Origin: Linum tenue
Lineage: Eukaryota; Streptophyta; Magnoliopsida; Malpighiales; Linaceae
Assembly (NCBI GenBank): GCA_946122785.1
Contig: CAMGYJ010000004.1
Location: forward strand, 55,002,679 to 55,066,678
Reading direction: 5' to 3'
DNA: 64,000 nt
The position numbers and the translations under genes were made by a program. Every line of letters starts with the position of its first letter. The stretch's first letter is position 1. The notes under the pieces are model-generated. The model made no database searches. It was not told the origin of the DNA and saw only the letters and a program-made list of their open reading frames with translations. Shown here one piece after another: positions 55,438-64,000 of the stretch.

Positions 55438-58400
55438 ATGAGTTTGCAGTCTGCTTCTGCGAGCTTCGACTTCTCATCCTCTCTAAATCTTCTACCCCAG
55501 CTCTGTCCCTGCAGGAGTTCGTCACTAGCTGCCTGCCATCCCGGTAAGAGGAGGAGGGGAGCCAACTTCAGGCGGGAATCCGGTTCTCGTGCTTGCGCAA
55601 TCCCCAGCGATAGGTACGGTTACGGGAACTGCACTGTCAATGTAGATGACTTGGCCAGTTCCGCGAGACGGGGTGCTCAGAGCATCATTCTGGATCGAAT
55701 TTCCAACGAGCTGGAGGATGAACAGGATGTGTCTTCGTCTTCCTCGGTGCGGATGGGATCCAGTTTTTCCAGTTATCAACAGGATCCAATGGTAAATAAG
55801 TTGAGGACTCAGTTGGGGGTCATTCATCCAATCCCCTCGCCTCCCGTTAATGGGAACATAGCCGGGTTGTTCGTTGTCTTCTTCTTCGTAGGGGTGCTTT
55901 GTGATAAACTGTGGACCGCGAGGAGGAGGAAAGCAGGGAATGAAGATGGCCAGCTCGGGACGTGGCCGCAAGTTCCCACAAGCTTCTCCTTGTTCTTGGA
56001 GAAGGACTTGCAGAGGAAGGAGTCGGTGGAGTGGGTGAATATGGTGGTGGGCAAGTTGTGGAAGGTCTACAGAGGTGGGATTGAGAATTGGATCATTGGA
56101 TTGTTGCAGCCGGTCATCGACGATCTGAAGAAGCCGGATTATGTTGATAGAGTAGAGATTAAGCAATTCTCATTGGGGGATGAACCATTGTCTGTCAGGA
56201 ACGTAGAGCGTAGGACTTCTCGCAGGGCCAATGACTTACAGTAAGTTCATAATTTGTTAATCTATAATATGTTGCGCCATTTCTAATGTTCCTAAATCCA
56301 TGATGTAAATTCACACAAGTCATGGGAACCAAATTTCATATGGAAGTTTACAGTAGATACGACGACCACTGGCCATATGTAAGTCCGTAAGTGCAACTGG
56401 TGAAAATCACTTACCGTGGATTTTGCTTTGGCCTGGGTTTTCTAAATATTGGATTTAGATTGAATCTACGACGAGTCGATAGCATTGGATTGAGTTCATT
56501 GTGGTGATACTGGATAATTGGCTAACTAACTAGAAGAGGTGTTCATCTGTAATACACATGTCCTTTACTGGAACGCGTTTAAAGTATTTGATTGAGTTCG
56601 ATGTAATGTTTTCTGCATATTAGGCTAACATCAAGAGGTTTAATCTATATCACATATGCCCTTTCCAGTGTATAGTGTGCTCTTGTTCCCCTGGTTTTGG
56701 GAAGCAACATCACTATATAGACAGTTATACTAAACTCAAAGGCTAATATCCTATTTACTTTTGTATCATGAATTTTAGGTACCAAATAGGCATCCGATAT
56801 ACAGGAGGTGCTCGCATGCTTCTTATGCTTTCTCTAAAATTTGGAGTCATACCGGTTTCGGTCCCGGTCGGTGTTAGGGACTTTGACATTGATGGTGAAC
56901 TTTGGGTCAAATTAAGGTTGATACCAACCGCACCTTGGGTTGGAGCTGCTTCTTGGGCTTTTGTCTCACTCCCGCGGATCAAGTTTGAATTATCACCTTT
57001 TCGCTTATTCAACTTGATGGGTAAGTATGGTTTTGAAACCGGCTGTTGGTGAGCTTATATACGTATTTTACTTGAATAATTACATTAATATATATTTAGC
57101 ATTCCTGTAGTTTTCTGGTATGATTATGTGCATCCCTCATACAAAACATCAGGGAGTATAGTGGTCACTTGCTTTATTTTAGGGCCCTGGGGATCTTCAT
57201 AAGCCCCCAGGACATGTATGTAGAGGTTAGGAATTTTTCTTTTCATTTAGGGTTGTTGAAGCTATGGTATTGTGCTCTCTGGAAAGACTTTGTTGATGGT
57301 TCTTCTGATCAGAGGCTATCAGACTGAATATTCTCTTAGAAGATAATTTCCTATCCTTTGTTGTATGGTTGCTTAACTGCATGATATGTTATTATTTGTG
57401 TCAAGTAATCTCTTACATATTTGTGGAATTCATAAATGGATGAAATCCTGATACAAGTTTCTTCCTTTCTTTTTTGCATGTTTCCTGCAACATCAGCTAT
57501 TCCCGTTCTCTCTAGGTAGGAGGAATTTGCTTCTGAATCCTGTCTTTCTATTTCCACAAGGTTGTTTCACTTGATGTTTGGGACCATATATGTCTACACC
57601 ATAGTCTATGGACTTGCATTTAGTTGGAACACCACGGTTTACCTGCTTAGAAATCTTCAGTTTTGGGTCAATGAACCCTAGATGATCATTACAATAAGAC
57701 AATGCTCCCTAATTAGACTTTATTCACTAAATTCTTTATCCTATTCTGAAGGTTATATCCAAGCTTTATGAGAATATTTGATTTTCTTATTCGCCACATA
57801 ATGATCCTGATAGATACCATACCATTATATTCGACAGTATGATTAGATGAGCAAGAATATGAATTACTTGTTAATATGCTTTCAAATTGACATGACACAA
57901 TGGATTAAGATCGTTGTTGTCAATATCCTAGATTAGAGATACTCCTGTTTTGGCTTCATAAGTACAATGCCTTTATTGCAAGTGCTATCTGTGCTAGGAC
58001 ATTTTGGATGCTTTATGGTCCCGCAGTAAATGGTTAATCTGTAATTTTTAGGTTCTTGACAAAACTTCTCACCGTGGACTTGCCTCGCTTGTTCGTTCGT
58101 CCAAAGAAGATTGTTTTGGATTTGCAAAAGGGAAAAGCAGTTGGGCCTGTGGCAGCTGGTTCACAAGCTAGAGAAACACAAGAAGGAAACAAGGATTTTG
58201 TTGGTGAATTATCAGTGACGCTTGTGGATGCTCGGAAACTTTCTTACCTCTTATATGGTAAACTTGCTTTCTTATTTTTCACTGTCTCTGGAAATCTGCC
58301 CCTCATATTCTGCAGAAAAGTTCTGGTTCCTTAGCTTTTTTCCTTTCTGATTCCTGATTAGCATCCAATTAGTGTATTTGTTCTCCTCAATTTCTGTCTC

Positions 58401-60456
58401 TCGTAACGCATCTTAATTGTTTGCTCTGTATTCTATCATTCTTCCACTTCTCATATTTGCATGACAATCATGTAAACTAGATTTTCTTGTAACTCATATA
58501 CAGCTACAAGTCTGATACACGAGTTCCTTCTTCTAAATCAATTGTAACTCGATTCAGGTATTGAAATTTTGTATTCGTACTCAAAAGGTGAAGTGGCACA
58601 TCTGTGTTTAAAGGAATCCACTATATGAAGCTGCTGCACTTGCCCTGTTGATATTCTAACAGTCATTGCATGATCAAGCCTAGGATCTTACAGCTTTGCC
58701 ATGGCAATGAAACACAGAGATGCAAATACGTATTTGCATATCCCATTTTACCAGATAAATAATTGTCCCGTCATACTTGTTTTGTTTATATTGATGACAC
58801 TTTGATGAGGACTGCTAAAATCGGTTGGATTAGATAGTTTCCACTTATACTGTTTGCTGTGTCTGCTAGGTAAAACTGATCCATATGTTGTTCTAAGTCT
58901 GGGGGATCAAGCAATACGCAGTAAGAAGAACAGTCAGACAACAGTAATTGGACCTCCTGGTGAGCCAATATGGAATCAGGTGATGCTATTTATTTTTCAT
59001 AAATATTGACCAGAAGCAACTATATGGTCTAAATTGCTGCAACTAATTAACTAATTACAGTTTTCTCTAAATACAACAGGATTTTCATATGCTTGTTTCA
59101 AACCCTCGGAGTCAAAAACTGATTGTCCAAGTGAAAGACTCTCTTGGATTCAGAGATCTGACCATTGGTACGGCAGAGGTAAATGAACCTTACTTGAAGT
59201 CTCTGGTTTTGAAGTTCATAATCACCTTATGGTAAAGTGCTGCCCTTGGAAAGACTCGTTGCTGAAGGTTTGGGGTTGCATGGTAAATGGACTCTTGTAA
59301 AAATGTATAAGAGTGAGTTGAGACCTTGTTCTGTGAGCCAAATTATGGTAAAAATGTATATGCACGGCCTAGTTACTGGGTCACATCTCTTAATCTGACC
59401 ACTGCAGGCTCAATCTTTGGCCTCTGGGGCTTACAGTCATCTATAATTGAGACACTATGGATGGCTGAGAAACCTTTGAGACGTGGCTGGTTTGGCCAGC
59501 CTTAATGACTTGGAATGATTCTGTTCCAAACACTTCTCTCCTAATCTGACTGTAAAGTATAATTTTATCATTATTAGAAATTAGAGGTTATATTGCTTTG
59601 CTTGCATGATCTCTCCCCTTAAATTATTCTCTATGTGAGAAAAATAGTTTCTAAAGAAGTAATTGAATTGGATTTTCTTGAGGTACAAAGTTGGATACTA
59701 TTCAGTTACCTTACAGAGGTTGCAGACTGCAAAGCATGCATTGGCTACAAAAACCAACAAACAACAATTAATGCAGTGAATCCTTTTCACCTGTGTGATT
59801 GACTTGATTTGCAGGTTGACCTGGTGTCTCTGCAAGACACAGTGCCAACGGATAAGATTGTGGTTTTGCAAGGGGGCTGGGGGCTATTCGGGAAGGGATC
59901 TGCCGGAGAAGTGCTGGTTCGGCTAACATACAAGGCATATGTGGAGGATGAAGATGATGAGAGGGCTGCTGAGTTGGAGTCTGTTGACACAGACACATCG
60001 GATGATGAAGTGGACATTGATGAACTTGACGCAGTTTACGAACCTGCAGATCAAAGGGATTTATTAAATGGAACAGACAAAGAATCCTTCATGGACGTTC
60101 TTGCTGCTCTGATTGTGAGTGAGGAATTTCAAGGGATAGTAGCATCAGAGACTGGAAACAATAGAGTAATGGACAATTTGTCCAACGGGGGAGCCACGCT
60201 TCCTAGGCCCTCCTCCCCAGGTGTGAATGCTGAATCCAATTCAAGCCAGAGTTCCCAAGGTTCAGGAGGTAAAATGTTATTTCCTCCATCATACTATGCA
60301 ATCACGCAGTGTGTTCTTGGTACATATTATACATTCTGATGATGTAGCACCGTTTTGGGGATGGCAGGATCTGTATTGCTGGGACTTGCTGCGATTACAA
60401 GCATATTGGTGCTAATATCTCTCAGTTCCAGCGGATCAAGTATTTTTAACCCTTGA
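55438..60456 (+). CDS. NTMC2T5: SMP and C2 domain membrane protein, NTMC2T5 type
   Basis: Eight exons are inferred: 55438-56240, 56779-57020, 57497-57515 (19 nt), 58052-58257, 58870-58979, 59080-59178, 59815-60268 and 60368-60456. All phases join, giving 673 residues. A Ser/Arg-rich N-terminus looks like a plastid transit peptide. A membrane segment follows near residue 142 (IAGLFVVFFFVGVLC). The SMP lipid-binding domain runs from about residue 195 (VEWVNMVVGKLWKVYRGGIE) to LPRLFVRPKK. The C2 domain starts at GELSVTLVDARKLS and contains KTDPYVVLSLGD. After an acidic linker, a C-terminal membrane helix ends the protein (SVLLGLAAITSILVLISL). SMP proteins move lipids at membrane contact sites; a chloroplast-associated site is inferred from the N-terminus. 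Confidence 0.92.
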
Positions 60457-61110
60457 ATGTAGTGGTTGTGACTTGTGAAGCAACCTGGTCTCTGAGCTAG
60501 CAGTAAGGGCGGGTTCCATTTAACTGATTCGGTTTGAAGAAACGGCCTACTGTGGTGGTCTGGTTTCGAGGTATATGTTTGGCAGAGGAAGGCTTTGATT
60601 CGGCAGCATATACAATGCGGATGGGGTGTTGGATTGGATACTAGAGCGTTAGTTTTCTTTTTACCCTGCAAATCATTCCGTTTGTGGTAGCTGGTAGGGT
60701 TCTAAGAGGGCCTTGGCAGTGAGTTGACTTGTTACAGAGGCTTTTGGTTTTAGTTTTAGTCATATATTTGTAAGGGGATTAGGGGATGATGGAGCTTCCC
60801 CACTTGCGGAATTGGGAAATGAGAAGGGCCCTGACCAGCTCTTTTTCTTTGTACAAACTTGATTATTTTATAGTCATTAGGAGAAGTTATTTTCACAGTT
60901 TGTGATCCTTGTAGCGCAAGAAACCTAAATTTGCGGTTCACCTCTTTCTAATTGGTTCTTCAGCTGCGCTTGCCTAGCTGGCGTTCTCGGCAGGTCTGCA
61001 ACTCTTGCTATCTTCTTTTGTTCAGCGCATTTACCACTCTTTTTTTTATTCTGCTGCCTTGTATGGTTATCTAAGATTTCCCTTTCCTTTTGCCGTTTCT
61101 TGCAGATGTC
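60457..61110. other. 3' UTR of NTMC2T5 and flank
   Basis: Likely transcript 3' end followed by T-rich DNA. No other gene. The change to Helitron-derived coding text occurs near 61110-61160. Confidence 0.4.
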
Positions 61111-61119
61111 GTTGGCCGT

Positions 61120-63868
61120 TTGCATTCGATAAGTGGGGTTTCACACAAGATAATGAACAACAGATATTGACAAGGTTATATCAGCAGAAATACCAAACCC
61201 TGAATTGGATCCAGTGAGTTATGGTGTCGTTGTTAAGTATAGCTTCATGGACCTTGCGGTCAGACCAATACAGGTGTTCCATGCATGAAAGATAAGAAAG
61301 TGTCATCAAAAGGTAAATGATCCAATAGTTTCCCTAAAGAATTCAATTCATCAACCACATTTGACAGCTTTGGTAACATTGTTTACAAGAGAACAGACTC
61401 TGCTATATATGTGGAGAAGGGAAATGCCATATTGGATAATCGACATGTTGTCCCGTACAATTAAAATCTGCTAGTCAAGATGTAAGCTCACATCAATGTA
61501 GAAGTATGTTACAAAGGAAAACTCATAAAGTATATTTTCACATATGTTACTAAAGGGCCTGATAGATCTTTGGTAATTGCTGAGAACTTGGAATCTTCCC
61601 AAAGTGATCCAGCAACACAGCCAGTTAGACGAAGAGATGAGATTCAACAGTTTATAGACTACAGGTCATTGTCATCATATGAGGCCGTATGGAGGTTGAA
61701 TGAGTGTACCCGATACATGTTAGAAAACCAACAGTTCTGCGCCTGGGAGTACATTTGGATGAACAACAGAAAGTGTCATACATGAAACAATTAAACGTTT
61801 GTAATGTCCTTCAAAATCCAAATGTTGGGAAAACGCATCTCACTGAATTATTTGCTTTGAACCAAAGAGATCTTGCCGCAAGAAGGCTGACCTATTCGCA
61901 AATCCCAAATGAATATTGTAAAGAATGGACTCCCCGAAAGAGAGGTTTTGCTATTGGACGAGTTGCATATGTTCCACCAGGTTCGGGAGATGTCTTTTTC
62001 TTGCGTATCATGTTGACAAAGGTGAGTGGAGCAATGAGCTATGCTCACCAAAGAACTGCTAGGGGTGAAGTTTGTGCTGACTTTGAAAAAGCTTGTGACA
62101 GGTTGGGCCTCTTGGCTGACTCATCAGAGTGGATAAGGGTTCTTGCTGAGATTTATGCTTCTAGCATGCCAAAATTAATTCGTACCACTTTTGTTTCGAT
62201 GTTGATGTTCCGCGAGATTCCCAACCCTCTGTCACTTTCCAATTCTGGATGGCGGTCCATGACAAATGACTATGCCTATAGCATCACAGGTGGTAATCAA
62301 GCAGGAGTTGAAGGACCAACTGATGAAAGACTGCAGAACTGGGTTGTGCATCAGCTCAAACACCTTCTCGTTGCTCATTCTACATCTCTTGAAGATTTTA
62401 ATCTCCCTCTTCCAACGATGGTGTCGTCGATGATGGAACTAACCTATTAGTAAATGACCACTTAAATTTTCCTGTGGAACACCAGCAGGATTTGGCAGAA
62501 AACATTTTGTGTTCCTTTATGGAGAACAACTCCACGTTTACTCTGCCGTCATTAATTCTGTTCATACTAATACAGCGGAATTTTTTTTATTATATGACCA
62601 CCACGGAACAGGCAAAACGTTCCTGTACAACGCGATCACAGCAAGACTGAGTGGTCTATCGAAGATTGTCGTCTTGGTTGTTTTATCTGGAATTGCAAAC
62701 CCTCTTACCCAAGGCAACCACAACACATTCTAGGTTAAAGATACCTCTCACTCTTGATGTGACATCCACCTGCACAATAAAGAAAGATACTCATTTAGCT
62801 GAATTGTTGCAAAAAGCTACTTTAATAATATGGTGCGAGGCAGCAATGACAAACAGGCAGTCTTTCGAGGCTGTTGATCGTAGTTTGTGTGATGTGATGG
62901 ATTTCCCATTGAATGGCCCGCACTACAAGCCTTTTGGAGACAAAACTGTTCTTTTCGGAGGTGATTTCCACCAAACTCGGCCAGTTATAACCAAATTTGG
63001 TCGAGAGCAAACATTCAATGGGTCTCTTACAAGATCCCTGTTGTGGAATTCGTTTGGTGTGTGCAATCTATATAGGAACATGTGCATCACAGAAGCATGC
63101 CAAATGAAGAATAGTATATTCATGAATACACATTCCTAGAATGGGTTCTTGCTCTTGGAGATCGCCAGCTCAAGACAAGATCCTTCAGGGAAGACACTCC
63201 AATAGATTGGTTGTAGATTCCACACGTTTTCTTGGTGCAGCATGGGAATAACCCTACCGAATCTATAGCAATTGAATTCTATGAATCATTTCCTAAAAAC
63301 TATGGAAGGCCATCATATCTTGCAAGCAGAGCAATTGTAACTCCAACTAATGCAATAGTGTCTGAACTGAACAATTATACGTTACTACACATTCCGGGTG
63401 TCACCAAGACATACTACAACTCATATTTATTACTTCAGTTGACTAACACACCTGAATCTCTCCCTTGGCCTCTACAATGGAATACGAGTTATGATTACAT
63501 CGTTGGGCGATAGTGTCATCAAGGGAACCATCATGGGAGGATCCAATGATACCGACGAAGTTATTATTCCAAGGATCGTAATTAATGTGGAAAATTCCAG
63601 ATGTCCATTCATTCTTAAAAGGCGCCAATTCCCAATTAATTTATGTTATGGAATGACCATAAACAAGAGTCAGGGGCAGACTCTTGAGAAGGTTGAGATA
63701 TATTTGCCTAAACCTGTGTTTAGCCATGGCCAACTATATGTGGGAGTTTCAAGAGTCAGATCGGCCAGGGGGTTAAGGATACTCATAAACAATGAGTCTG
63801 ATATCCCTAATGACTACACAAGGAACATTGTTTACACCCAAGCATTTGCTGAAATCATTGCCCAATAG
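61120..63868 (+). pseudogene. Decayed Helitron Rep-helicase, plus strand
   Basis: Fragments of RepHel occur in order but are broken by many frameshifts and stops. They are ISAEIPNPELDPVSYGVV (61158); the tyrosine motif IKYIFTYVTKGPDRS (near 61530); the linker block AIGRVAYVPPGSGDVFFLRI (61940); helicase Walker A HHGTGKT (62602); Walker B region LIIWCEAAM, where the Asp of WDE is Cys; FGGDFHQTRPVI; and TINKSQGQTLEKV (63660). The Helitron_like_N and HUH parts are missing at the left, so it is 5'-truncated. It is a different lineage from the Helitron at 42.5-49 kb and has the opposite orientation. No 3' hairpin-CTRR end could be assigned before the window ends. Confidence 0.87.
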
Positions 63869-64000
63869 CACCTCAGGTACACCCGTTGAGTTCTTTGGTT
63901 CACCACCTGTTTATACCGAACAATTACAAATGTATCCCTGAGTTCGATTGTCTATAATCCATAGGCACAACTCACTTTTGGTCAGGAATGGTGCATGCCA

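Noticed and set aside
55525..56166. 213-codon minus-strand frame
   Set aside because: It is antisense to NTMC2T5 exon 1, which has family domains on the plus strand.

Overview
The window is nuclear DNA of a flowering plant, most likely a eudicot. It is AT-rich, its genes carry GT-AG introns, its proteins are of land-plant families, and the intergenic space is full of plant-type transposons (Helitron, hAT and Tourist MITEs, LINE, Ty3/gypsy, LTR-like repeats). I saw no bacterial, phage or CRISPR signal. Exon coordinates were read by eye from splice signals and family conservation.

Six host genes are supported. In order they are: an NPH3-type BTB protein of the At3g22104 group (3209-5667, +); INO80 complex subunit C/IES6 (13018-13834, +); a protein with two GRF and two CCHC zinc fingers (14140-15655, -), convergent with the INO80 gene; a UPF0426 plastid protein (20286-21080, +); the splicing factor PRP40C (21759-28989, -), convergent with UPF0426; and an SMP-C2 lipid-transfer protein of the NTMC2T5 type (55438-60456, +). 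They share no pathway; this is ordinary plant gene order.

Mobile DNA fills the rest. 5.7-9.7 kb holds a duplicated segment with a GH9 endoglucanase pseudogene, and one copy is split by an LTR-like repeat called family X here. 17.5-19.5 kb is a deleted Ty3/gypsy element. 29.4-33 kb holds hAT MITEs and the tail of a hAT transposase. 33.8-40.7 kb is a nearly perfect tandem triplication of a 2.3-kb unit. 42.5-49.1 kb is a nearly complete Helitron on the minus strand whose helicase is interrupted by a 512-bp hAT MITE. 50.8-53.4 kb is a LINE remnant carrying a nested Tourist MITE. 61.1-63.9 kb is a second, decayed Helitron on the plus strand.

The best leads are the triplication with identical compound junctions, the almost intact Helitron with one datable lesion, the GH9 pseudogene copies that share a nonsense codon, the apparent frameshift at the PRP40C C-terminus, the undescribed repeat family X, and hAT-type insertions with 8-bp target duplications just upstream of three of the six genes. 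I found no convincing new multi-gene system.
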